Shown piece after piece: positions 1 through 6,308 of a stretch of 6,308 nucleotides of DNA (positions are counted from its first letter, which is position 1; each line of letters starts with the position of its first letter). The position numbers and the translations under genes were made by a program. The notes under the pieces were generated by a model. The model was not told where the DNA came from, did no database searches, and saw only the letters and a program-made list of their open reading frames with translations. This DNA is from Ignavibacteria bacterium UBA4661 (GTDB lineage Bacteria; Bacteroidota; Ignavibacteria; Kapaibacteriales; UBA4661), in assembly GCA_002405405.1 (NCBI GenBank), contig DHLT01000128.1:1-6308 (forward strand). The letters run 5' to 3'.

Positions 1-58
1 AGTGTAGCGCAGAAAAATTATTTTAGTTGAATCGCTTTTCATATTTCCATCAACGTGT

Positions 59-1174
59 ATGTTCGATACCCAACAACTGAATATCGCAATGGTATCCTCT
101 CCCGATCAATCTCATACATCTTCCCCGGCTGTCTCTTCTCCGTCTAATCATGTAGCTGATCATGCAACGTCAGCAACAGCATCAACGCACGGTGCTGCTC
201 CAGGTGGTGGTCACGCGCAACCACACGAACAGAGTGGCGGTGGTAATGTTTTCAATGAATTGTTTGGTGAACTGGGCGATCATAATGGAATTATTCTCGG
301 TCCATATCATGTTGCTGATTTACCGATTATCTTAGTAGATAATGGTGTTCATGTGTATGCTAATGAGCATAGCATGGAGGCAGCTGGATTGTATACAATG
401 GTACATCATCATCCTGTGCGTGTTGCTGATGGCGGCAAACCGACATTGGATATGTCAATTACTAATTTTGTGTTCTTCCAGTGGCTTGCTTTTGCGTTGA
501 TTTTTGTTGTCGTACGCATTGCTGCAGGACGATATAAGTCGAAGAAAAATGCTGCTCCAACCGGCATTCAGAATCTGGTAGAAGTGTTTGTCACTTATGT
601 GCGTGATAACATTGTTTATTCCAATTTAGGAGCGCGTATTGGTAAAAAATCATTACCATTCTTTTTGAGTTTGTTCCATTTTATTGTGGGAATCAACTTG
701 CTCGGTATTTTACCTTTTGGTCATACGGCAACAAGCTCAATCATGGTAACAGGTGGTTTAGCAATTATTGCTTTCTTCTATATTAACACAAAGGCAATTC
801 AAGAAGCGGGTATCGGTCATTTCTTGCATCACTTTTTGGGTGGTGCACCCGTTGGTTTAGCCCCTCTCATGATACCAATTGAGATCATGAGTTTGTTTAT
901 TAAGCCTTTTGTGTTGGCAGTGCGTCTTTTTGCAAATATGCTTGCAGGGCACGTGGTGCTGTTGGCATTTATTGGATTGATTTTCTATTTCAAGCAGTTT
1001 GGTACAGGTGTAGCAATGGGTGTTGCTCCGGTTTCAACTGCTTTATCGGTGTTCATTTACTGCCTTGAGTCAATGGTTGTATTCTTGCAAGCATTTGTCT
1101 TTACGATGCTGACGGCAGTGTTTACGGGCATGTCGATTGGTCATACTGACGATCATGCAGCCGACCATCACTAA
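59..1174 (+). CDS. atpB: F1Fo-ATP synthase subunit a (Fo proton channel stator)
   Basis: Subunit a forms the two aqueous half-channels that load and unload protons on the c-ring in the cytoplasmic membrane. The 371-residue protein has hydrophobic segments at about 134-154, 199-219, 226-245, 272-312 and 322-360. The family hallmark LAVRLFANMLAGH (286-298) carries the essential Arg289 (E. coli R210), and LQAF (343-346) holds Gln344 (E. coli Q252). His298 and Glu337 occupy the positions of E. coli E219 and H245, the swapped arrangement also known from mitochondrial a. It is about 100 residues longer than E. coli a: residues 1-62 are a Ser/Pro/His/Gly-rich hydrophilic extension without an obvious signal peptide, and the C-terminus ends GHTDDHAADHH. 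Start chosen at 59 because an in-frame TAG lies at 5-7; Met11 (position 89) is the alternative. There is no Shine-Dalgarno sequence. It is the first visible gene of the atp cluster. Confidence 0.97.
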   Translation: MFDTQQLNIAMVSSPDQSHTSSPAVSSPSNHVADHATSATASTHGAAPGGGHAQPHEQSGGGNVFNELFGELGDHNGIILGPYHVADLPIILVDNGVHVYANEHSMEAAGLYTMVHHHPVRVADGGKPTLDMSITNFVFFQWLAFALIFVVVRIAAGRYKSKKNAAPTGIQNLVEVFVTYVRDNIVYSNLGARIGKKSLPFFLSLFHFIVGINLLGILPFGHTATSSIMVTGGLAIIAFFYINTKAIQEAGIGHFLHHFLGGAPVGLAPLMIPIEIMSLFIKPFVLAVRLFANMLAGHVVLLAFIGLIFYFKQFGTGVAMGVAPVSTALSVFIYCLESMVVFLQAFVFTMLTAVFTGMSIGHTDDHAADHH

Positions 1175-1266
1175 TAGTATAATCGGATTTAACTCTACGT
1201 ACATAAACAGACAAATAAATTATACAGAGCGTATTTTTTAACCCACTTTTACTTTTCACATTTTTT

Positions 1267-1270
1267 GGAG
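1267..1270 (+). promoter_or_regulatory. Shine-Dalgarno-like GGAG of atpE
   Basis: GGAG lies 8 nt before the atpE ATG at 1279, after a T-rich stretch. It is the only clear purine-rich ribosome binding site among the seven genes here. The c subunit is needed in many copies per enzyme, so stronger initiation on this gene would make sense; that link is inference. Confidence 0.6.
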
Positions 1271-1278
1271 TTCCTTCT

Positions 1279-1509
1279 ATGACTTCAGTAGCTTTTGCAT
1301 GGTTAGCGGCTGGTATCGGTGCTGGTATCACAGTATTTGGTGTAGGTACCGGTATCGGTAATATCGTTGCGGCGGCATTGGAAGCAGGTAGCCGTCAGCC
1401 CGAGTCAGCTGGCGATGCGCGGACAACAATGATCATCGGTGCGGCACTTATCGAAGGTGTTGCATTTTTTGCATTGATTATTTGTATCCTTCTTTCGATC
1501 AAAGCATAA
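1279..1509 (+). CDS. atpE: F1Fo-ATP synthase subunit c (rotor ring proteolipid)
   Basis: Subunit c forms the membrane rotor ring whose carboxylate is protonated and deprotonated during rotation. The 76-residue product is a typical two-helix hairpin: helix 1 about 4-36 with the glycine-rich GVGTGIG (21-27), the polar loop SRQPE (38-42) that contacts gamma and epsilon, and helix 2 about 50-73 with the ion-carrying Glu59 in LIEGVAFF. Ile26 replaces the Gln, and Gly60 the Ser, of the Ilyobacter-type sodium site, so proton coupling is inferred. Length is normal for the family. The start is fixed by the family N-terminus and by a GGAG 8 nt upstream. It lies 104 nt after atpB in an AT-rich gap with no convincing promoter or terminator. 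A strong stem-loop follows 14 nt after the stop codon. Confidence 0.98.
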   Translation: MTSVAFAWLAAGIGAGITVFGVGTGIGNIVAAALEAGSRQPESAGDARTTMIIGAALIEGVAFFALIICILLSIKA

Positions 1510-1523
1510 TTGATACGCGATAA

Positions 1524-1571
1524 GGGCTTCCACAAAATGTAGTATGTCAATATTCTTTTTTGAGGAAGCCC
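1524..1571 (+). other. Stem-loop in the atpE-atpF gap
   Basis: GGGCTTCC (1524-1531) is an exact inverted copy of GGAAGCCC (1564-1571). One A-A mismatch (1532/1563) is followed by a further perfect 5-bp match, CAAAA (1533-1537) with TTTTG (1558-1562), giving 13 pairs around a 20-nt loop. No T-run follows on either strand, so it does not look like an ordinary intrinsic terminator. Its place right after the atpE stop suggests an RNA element that protects the atpE 3' end, guides mRNA processing, or weakens read-through into atpF. The pairing is seen directly; the role is inferred. Confidence 0.7.
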
Positions 1572-1594
1572 AATCGTAGTACAACATCATGCGC

Positions 1595-1627
1595 TGAAGT
1601 AGAATAAGCAAGACTTCATTGAAGTAG
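1595..1627 (+). repeat. TGAAGTAG direct repeat with an intervening complement
   Basis: TGAAGTAG occurs at 1595-1602 and again at 1620-1627 in the leader of atpF. Between them lies ACTTCA (1613-1618), which could pair with the first copy (6 bp, 12-nt loop) or, through ACTTC (1613-1617), with GAAGT (1621-1625) in the second copy (5 bp, 3-nt loop). The two pairings exclude each other. The stems are short and may be chance; no regulatory role can be shown. Confidence 0.3.
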
Positions 1628-1669
1628 GTAGTGCGGTTATATTTTCTCCTTTTATTTCTCTTTTGAATC

Positions 1670-2158
1670 ATGGATAGTTTGCTTCAAGTCAATCCCGGAA
1701 CGATCATTTGGACAATGATCAACTTTGGCATTTTTGCATTTATTGTCGGCAAATTTGGGTGGAAGCCAATCATTGCGGCTTTATCCGAACGTGAGAAAGG
1801 TATTAATGATGCCATGAACCGTGCAGAAGAAGCAAATGCAAGTGCTCAAAAAACATTATCAGAGATTGATGCTCGTATCCGTACTTCGGAAACCGAAGCA
1901 AAGAGAATCATTGATGATGCTCGTCAACAAGCACAAGGACTTGTACAAGCGGCAACTGAAGCTGCCGATAAAGTAAAATCACAAAAAGTTGCTGAAGCTG
2001 TTTCAGAAATTGAACGCGAGAAAGAATCGGCAATGCAATCTATTCGTCAAGAAGTGGCACAATTGGTGATTCATTCTACTGAAAAGATTTTACGTAAACA
2101 ATTAGGTGCCGATCAACAAAAAGAATTGTTGAACACCTACTTGAACGATTTGAACTAA
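1670..2158 (+). CDS. atpF: F1Fo-ATP synthase subunit b (peripheral stalk)
   Basis: Subunit b anchors the stator: its N-terminal helix sits in the membrane beside subunit a, and its long coiled coil reaches up to delta and alpha at the top of F1. The 162-residue product has one membrane helix (about 9-27, from PGTIIWTMINFGIFAFIV), then the conserved KFGWKPI turn (28-34), followed by an Ala/Glu/Lys/Arg-rich helix without prolines from about 35 to 145, consistent with a dimeric coiled coil. Length matches E. coli b (156). Start: an in-frame TGA at 1664-1666 leaves ATG 1670 as the first possible start, and it gives the expected N-terminus. There is no Shine-Dalgarno sequence; the leader is pyrimidine-rich. 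Only one b-type gene is visible, with no b' paralogue. atpH follows after 29 nt. Confidence 0.96.
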   Translation: MDSLLQVNPGTIIWTMINFGIFAFIVGKFGWKPIIAALSEREKGINDAMNRAEEANASAQKTLSEIDARIRTSETEAKRIIDDARQQAQGLVQAATEAADKVKSQKVAEAVSEIEREKESAMQSIRQEVAQLVIHSTEKILRKQLGADQQKELLNTYLNDLN

Positions 2159-2187
2159 TGTCTATTTTCTTTTATTGATTTCTCATT

Positions 2188-2733
2188 ATGTCGCAGTCAC
2201 GTGTTGCAGGTCGCTATGCACAAGCATTAGTCGATGAAGCCCGACAAGCTACTGCTCTTGATACCGTTGCTACAAGTTTATCATCGCTTGCCGATGCACT
2301 TCGCGCATCAAAAGATTTAGCTCTTCTTTTCCAAAGTCCGATTATTGCTGTAGGGAAGAAACAAGAAGCACTTAAGGCAGTTTTTGCTGAGCTTGCAATA
2401 GATGCCGTAACATCACGTTTTGTTGCGTTTCTTGTTGAAAAACGACGTGAAAATGACATTAATGCCATCCTTTCAGCTTTTGACAAACTTTACTGCGATT
2501 TGACAGGAAAAGTTCGTGTGCATGTTCGTACAGCAGCTCCTGTGTCGGCAGAAGAACGTAGCGCAATCGAAAATAAACTTCGCATAAAAACAGGGAAACA
2601 ACCTCTTGCGGAGTATGCTGTCGATGAAGCTTTAATTGGTGGCTTTGTCGCAACAATTGGTGACACGAGCATTGATTGCAGTGCTCGTTACCAACTGCAA
2701 CGCCTGAGTAAGTCTTTAACACTGGGCGTTTAA
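2188..2733 (+). CDS. atpH: F1Fo-ATP synthase subunit delta (OSCP-like stator cap)
   Basis: Delta sits on top of the alpha3beta3 head and ties it to the b stalk. The 181-residue product shows the family N-terminal motif VAGRYAQAL (6-14), a helical N-terminal domain to about 105 that includes FVAFLVEKRREN (78-89), and the C-terminal signature DEALIGGFVATIGDTSID (146-163) followed by a short helix ending in QLQRLSKSL. Length is normal. The start is supported because the conserved helix begins at residue 6 and no upstream extension is needed. No Shine-Dalgarno sequence is seen; the 29-nt gap after atpF is T-rich. Its place between atpF and atpA is the standard order in bacterial atp operons. Confidence 0.95.
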   Translation: MSQSRVAGRYAQALVDEARQATALDTVATSLSSLADALRASKDLALLFQSPIIAVGKKQEALKAVFAELAIDAVTSRFVAFLVEKRRENDINAILSAFDKLYCDLTGKVRVHVRTAAPVSAEERSAIENKLRIKTGKQPLAEYAVDEALIGGFVATIGDTSIDCSARYQLQRLSKSLTLGV

Positions 2734-2800
2734 GACTTCTATGAACATTTTTGAATGATTAATTTCTCAATCTTTTTAACGTTTCCCATAGGTACAAACA

Positions 2801-4351
2801 ATGCAAGTTCGTCCTGATGAAATATCTGCAATTCTTCGTAAACAATTAGCGGGATTTGAGTCCGAAGCCGCTGTCTATGATGTTGGTACTGTCCTTCAAG
2901 TCGGTGACGGTGTTGCTCGGGTATATGGTTTATCGAATGTTATGACATCCGAGTTGGTGGAATTCCCCAATGGTGATGTCGGCATGGTGCAGAACCTTGA
3001 GCAAGACAATGTTGGTGTGGTTCTTTTCGGCTATGATTCCGGTGTAAAAGAAGGTGATACCGTAAAACGTACAGGTCGTATTGCTTCTGTGCCGGTGGGC
3101 AAACAGCTGTTGGGTCGAGTTGTTAATCCACTCGGTATTGCGATCGATGGCGGTGCGCCGATTAAGACCGAAGAATTTTATCCGATCGAACGTAAAGCAC
3201 CGGGAGTGATTGATCGTCAGCCCGTTAAAGAGCCTCTTCAAACAGGGATTAAAGCCATTGATGCACTGATTCCTATTGGTCGCGGTCAACGGGAATTGAT
3301 TATCGGTGATCGCCAAACGGGGAAAACAACGGTTGCTCTTGATACGATCATCAACCAAAAATATACGCATACAGAAGAAGCAAAACGTCGTGGTATTGAT
3401 CCGGTATATTGTATCTATGTTGCTATTGGTCAGAAAGCATCAACAGTTGCGAGCGTTCTTGGAGCTTTGCGTGAAGCCGGTGCAATGGATTATACGATTA
3501 TTGTTGCCGCAAATGCCTCTGAACCGGCATCGTTGCAGTTTATTGCCCCATATTCCGGATGTTCAATGGGTGAGTATTTCCGTGATAATGGTATGCACGC
3601 TTTGATCATCTATGATGATTTATCAAAACAAGCCGCAGCATATCGTCCGGTTTCCTTGCTTTTACGCCGTCCGCCGGGTCGTGAAGCATATCCGGGTGAT
3701 GTCTTTTATTTGCATAGCCGCTTGCTTGAACGTGCCGCAAAACTCTCAAAAGAAAAAGGCAGTGGTTCTTTGACTGCACTGCCCGTCATTGAAACCCAAG
3801 CGGGCGACGTTTCGGCATATATTCCTACAAATGTGATTTCGATTACCGACGGTCAAATTTATCTTGAGTCTAACCTCTTTAATGCGAATATCCGTCCGGC
3901 ACTCAATGTGGGTATCTCGGTATCGCGTGTGGGTGGTAATGCGCAAATCAAGGCGATGAAAAAAATTGCCGGTACACTTCGCGTAGAGCAAGCGGCATTC
4001 CGCGCTCTTGAAGCGTTTGCACGCTTTGGTTCTGACTTGGACAAGGCAACGCAACAGCAGTTGTTACGCGGTTATCGTTTGACTGAAATCATGAAACAGA
4101 ACCAATATTCTCCGCTACCTGTAGAGAATCAAATTGTCATTATCTATGCCGCAACGAATGGCTATTTGGACAGTATCCCTGCAGGTGAAGTTGTTCGTTA
4201 TGAGCGCGAATTACTTGAGAAAATGGCAGTAGCGCATAAATCAATTTTGGATGCTATTGCAGACAAAAAAGATTTGACAGAAGAAATTGTAAAAGATCTG
4301 AAACAAGTGCTCGAAGCATTTTCGCGTTCCTTCCAATCATCAGTGAAGTAA
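2801..4351 (+). CDS. atpA: F1Fo-ATP synthase subunit alpha
   Basis: Alpha carries the non-catalytic nucleotide sites and completes the catalytic sites of beta in the cytoplasmic F1 head. The 516-residue protein has the N-terminal beta-barrel domain (about 25-95), the P-loop GDRQTGKTT (169-177, Lys175), the Walker B strand ALIIYDD (267-273), the highly conserved [20 protein letters not shown] (286-305), and the signature [11 protein letters not shown] (366-376) ending in the arginine finger Arg376, at the same residue number as in E. coli. The C-terminal helical domain is complete. The leader holds a weak AGGT at 2790-2793, 7 nt before the ATG. The gene lies 67 nt after atpH. Its stop is only 4 nt from hldD, so the two are likely co-transcribed and perhaps translationally coupled. 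Confidence 0.99.
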   Translation: MQVRPDEISAILRKQLAGFESEAAVYDVGTVLQVGDGVARVYGLSNVMTSELVEFPNGDVGMVQNLEQDNVGVVLFGYDSGVKEGDTVKRTGRIASVPVGKQLLGRVVNPLGIAIDGGAPIKTEEFYPIERKAPGVIDRQPVKEPLQTGIKAIDALIPIGRGQRELIIGDRQTGKTTVALDTIINQKYTHTEEAKRRGIDPVYCIYVAIGQKASTVASVLGALREAGAMDYTIIVAANASEPASLQFIAPYSGCSMGEYFRDNGMHALIIYDDLSKQAAAYRPVSLLLRRPPGREAYPGDVFYLHSRLLERAAKLSKEKGSGSLTALPVIETQAGDVSAYIPTNVISITDGQIYLESNLFNANIRPALNVGISVSRVGGNAQIKAMKKIAGTLRVEQAAFRALEAFARFGSDLDKATQQQLLRGYRLTEIMKQNQYSPLPVENQIVIIYAATNGYLDSIPAGEVVRYERELLEKMAVAHKSILDAIADKKDLTEEIVKDLKQVLEAFSRSFQSSVK

Positions 4352-4355
4352 CATT

Positions 4356-5321
4356 ATGATCGTCGTTACAGGCGGTGCCGGTTTTATCGGGTCATGTTTT
4401 GTCAAGACGCTGAATGACCGGCGCCGCTTTGACGTATTGGTGGTCGACACTTTGAAACATTCAGCAAAGTGGAAAAACCTCGTCGGTAAAAAATACCTTG
4501 ATTTTGTCAACAAGCATGACTTTATCGAGCAGTTAGTTGCCGGCGATTATGGGGCAGAGATTGAAGCTATTGTTCATCTTGGTGCTTGTAGTTCGACAAC
4601 AGAAACTGATGGTGATTATCTTCTAGAGAATAATTATCGCTATTCCATGCACTTGGCAGAATACTGTCATCAGCGGAATATTCGCTTCGTCTATGCAAGC
4701 TCTGCCGCAACCTATGGTGCAGGCGAGCAAGGGTACAGCGACTATGTATTCGATGAGTTACAACCGCTGAATATGTATGGTTACTCTAAGCACTTGTTTG
4801 ATCAATGGGTGCTTCGCAATGGTTTAGAACATAAAGTTGTCGGACTAAAATTCTTTAATGTGTTTGGTCCGAATGAATATCACAAAGGTGAAATGGCGAG
4901 TGTGGTGTATAAAGCATATCGTCAAATTATCGAAACAGGAAAGCTACGACTCTTTAAGTCTTATCATCCTGAGTATGTCGATGGTGAATTCAAGCGCGAC
5001 TTCGTGTATATCAAAGATATTTGCGAGACTATGTGGAATTGTCTGCAACTCGGTGAAGTATCGGGTATCTTCAATCTGGGTACAGGGAAAGCGCGGAGTT
5101 GGAATGATCTTGCTCATGCCGTTTTTTCTGCGATGGGCAGAGAAACTGCCATTGAGTATGTTGATATGCCCGAACACATACGTGGACAGTATCAGTACTT
5201 TACACAGGCAGATATGACGAAACTGCAAACAACTCGTGCCTATATTGCCCCCCGGACACTTGAAGAAAGTGTTAGTGATTATGTACAAGAATATCTGGCA
5301 CAACAGTATCGCTACATGTAA
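4356..5321 (+). CDS. hldD: ADP-L-glycero-D-manno-heptose 6-epimerase
   Basis: This short-chain dehydrogenase/reductase-family enzyme converts ADP-D-glycero-beta-D-manno-heptose to the L-glycero form used for the LPS inner core. Visible features over 321 residues (E. coli HldD 310): Rossmann motif TGGAGFIG (5-12); Asp31 at the end of the second strand; the subfamily block GACSSTTETDGDYLLENNY (76-94); Ser116 in YASSAATYG; the catalytic pair Tyr141/Lys145 in YGYSK; HKGEMASV (176-183) with Lys177, matching the second catalytic base region of E. coli (K178); KRDFVY (213-218); GIFNLGTGKA (237-246); and QYFTQADM (280-287). These blocks separate it from generic GalE or RmlB epimerases. It begins 4 nt after atpA and ends 78 nt before atpG, an unusual position. 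No other heptose-pathway gene (gmhA, hldE, gmhB) is in the window. Codon use looks like that of its neighbours by eye. Confidence 0.94.
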   Translation: MIVVTGGAGFIGSCFVKTLNDRRRFDVLVVDTLKHSAKWKNLVGKKYLDFVNKHDFIEQLVAGDYGAEIEAIVHLGACSSTTETDGDYLLENNYRYSMHLAEYCHQRNIRFVYASSAATYGAGEQGYSDYVFDELQPLNMYGYSKHLFDQWVLRNGLEHKVVGLKFFNVFGPNEYHKGEMASVVYKAYRQIIETGKLRLFKSYHPEYVDGEFKRDFVYIKDICETMWNCLQLGEVSGIFNLGTGKARSWNDLAHAVFSAMGRETAIEYVDMPEHIRGQYQYFTQADMTKLQTTRAYIAPRTLEESVSDYVQEYLAQQYRYM

Positions 5322-5399
5322 ATCAGTACACAGTGTTGTTGCTAGCCAAACAATTTGAAAAAAAATCTTTTGTTTCTTTTTTGATTTTCGAGCATTCCT

Positions 5400-6287
5400 A
5401 TGCCTTCATTACGTGATATTCCTTTGCGCATTGGTGCAGTAAAAACCATTGCTAAAATTACTTCTGCTATGAAAATGGTAGCCGCGGCAAATATGCGGAA
5501 AGCGCAAAATGCTGTATCTGCGGCACGTCCGTACTCGGAGAAGTTAGCGCATGTTCTCCGTCTTGTGGCTAATGATGCCGAAATTATGGCAAATCCATTT
5601 TTCGTGAAGCGTGATAAAATTCAGAATATTGCTCTTATTGTTATCAGTGCTGACCGTGGTTTGTGTGGAGGTTTTAACAATAACCTGACAAAAGCATCCG
5701 AACAACACATCAAAAAACTGCAAGCAGAGCATCCGAAAGCTAAAATTCATCTCATTACCGTTGGTCGACGCGCATCCGAACATTTTGTGAAGCGTAATGC
5801 CAATGTTCACTCGGCATTTTCAGGGATTTTTACAGGGTTGAATGTCTCGGTAGCACAGGAAATCTCACGGATTGCGACAAGCGGTTTTTTGAATGAAGAA
5901 TTCGATATGGTACAAATCATTGTAAATCAATTTGTGTCGATGATGAAACAGGTGCCGACGGTAACGGATTTCTTGCCAATCTTACCACCGACAGATGCAA
6001 CTACTTCTGCGAAGAAAACCGATAAAACCGAATACATTTTTGAACCTTCGAAGGAAGAAGTTCTGAATAGCTTGTTGCCTAAGCACTTGAATATGCAAGT
6101 TTGGCGGAGTTTGCTTGAGTCGAATGCGGCAGTGCAGTCAGCACGGATGTTTGCAATGGAAAATGCAACTAACAACTCAAAAGAGCTGACACGGGTACTG
6201 ACCTTGTCGTATAACAAAGCACGCCAAGCAGCAATCACCAAAGAAATTCTCGAAATTGTCGGTGGTGCTGAAGCATTGAAAGGATAA
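5400..6287 (+). CDS. atpG: F1Fo-ATP synthase subunit gamma (central rotor shaft)
   Basis: Gamma is the rotating central stalk that couples c-ring rotation to conformational change in beta. The 295-residue protein has the N-terminal coiled-coil helix with the invariant KITSAMKMVAAANMRKAQ (19-36), the central Rossmann-like domain with ISADRGLCGGFN (82-93), and the C-terminal helix with SARMFAMENATNNSKEL (247-263) ending in the family signature ITKEILEIVGGAEAL (279-293). Length is typical. The start gives the expected MPSLRDIPLRI N-terminus. No clear Shine-Dalgarno sequence is present; the preceding 78-nt gap has an A8 tract (5358-5365) and a T-rich stretch. It is separated from atpA by hldD, whereas atpA and atpG are normally adjacent. 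The 21 nt after the stop show no terminator or further gene. Confidence 0.98.
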   Translation: MPSLRDIPLRIGAVKTIAKITSAMKMVAAANMRKAQNAVSAARPYSEKLAHVLRLVANDAEIMANPFFVKRDKIQNIALIVISADRGLCGGFNNNLTKASEQHIKKLQAEHPKAKIHLITVGRRASEHFVKRNANVHSAFSGIFTGLNVSVAQEISRIATSGFLNEEFDMVQIIVNQFVSMMKQVPTVTDFLPILPPTDATTSAKKTDKTEYIFEPSKEEVLNSLLPKHLNMQVWRSLLESNAAVQSARMFAMENATNNSKELTRVLTLSYNKARQAAITKEILEIVGGAEALKG

Positions 6288-6308
6288 GCTCCGAATTTTA
6301 TATCTTCG

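Noticed and set aside
1..58. Possible 3' end of an upstream gene (stops at 5-7, 24-26 and 28-30 in the three forward frames)
   Set aside because: At most nine residues could be read before any stop, too few to assign a gene; atpI or another neighbour cannot be confirmed.
1178..1183. TATAAT just after the atpB stop, as a promoter -10 for atpE
   Set aside because: No TTGACA-like element or Bacteroidota-type -33 TTTG at suitable spacing was found, and the region is AT-rich, so a chance match is likely.
1193..1239. Weak pairing CTCT/AGAG with short inner matches followed by T6, as a terminator after atpB
   Set aside because: Only 4, 3 and 3 bp with bulges between them; too weak for an intrinsic terminator inside an operon.
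1405..1671. 88-codon minus-strand reading frame over atpE and the atpE-atpF gap
   Set aside because: It is antisense to the conserved atpE coding region, rich in Lys/Arg/Asn from AT-rich sequence, and shows no recognisable domain.
2930..3370. 146-codon minus-strand reading frame inside atpA
   Set aside because: It lies entirely opposite the strongly conserved alpha coding sequence, and its translation resembles no family I recognise; it is a shadow frame.
4356..5321. hldD as a recently acquired insertion
   Set aside because: No flanking repeats, transposase remains or obvious composition shift were seen by eye, so recent transfer is not supported by the sequence alone.
5348..5382. AAACAA/TTGTTT inverted repeat followed by T6, between hldD and atpG
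   Set aside because: The stem is 6 bp and almost all A-T in a low-complexity A/T tract; it would be unstable and is likely compositional.

Overview
The window is a compact run of F1Fo-ATP synthase genes, all on the + strand, in the order atpB (a) - atpE (c) - atpF (b) - atpH (delta) - atpA (alpha) - hldD - atpG (gamma). The odd member is hldD, an ADP-L-glycero-D-manno-heptose 6-epimerase of lipopolysaccharide heptose synthesis, which sits 4 nt after atpA and 78 nt before atpG. All seven reading frames are complete and undamaged. No tRNA, rRNA, mobile element or CRISPR array was seen.

The likely source is a Gram-negative bacterium of the Bacteroidota/Chlorobiota (FCB) group. The pointers are a long subunit a with a hydrophilic N-terminal extension, no atpD/atpC directly after atpG within the visible sequence, mostly absent Shine-Dalgarno sequences with T-rich leaders, and an HldD of the SYHPEY..GEFKRDF type. 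This placement is inference. The heptose epimerase itself argues for an outer membrane with heptose-containing LPS or a related heptose glycan.

Layout: 1-58 is a short flank with stops in all forward frames. 59-2733 encodes the membrane sector and peripheral stalk (a, c, b, delta). 2801-4351 is the alpha subunit, 4356-5321 the sugar-nucleotide epimerase, and 5400-6287 the gamma rotor shaft. Catalytic beta (atpD), epsilon (atpC) and atpI are not in the window, so a full enzyme needs genes located elsewhere. No intergenic gap exceeds 160 nt. The longest, between atpE and atpF, holds a clear inverted repeat able to form a 13-bp stem-loop just after the atpE stop.

The ATP synthase genes are conventional. 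Essential residues are present: Arg289 in a, Glu59 in c, and the alpha P-loop and Arg376. The c-ring residues suggest proton rather than sodium coupling. The points worth a second look are the hldD insertion, the atpE-atpF stem-loop, the fact that atpE alone has a clear GGAG ribosome binding site, and the His-rich tails of subunit a. I do not see evidence of a wholly new system here.
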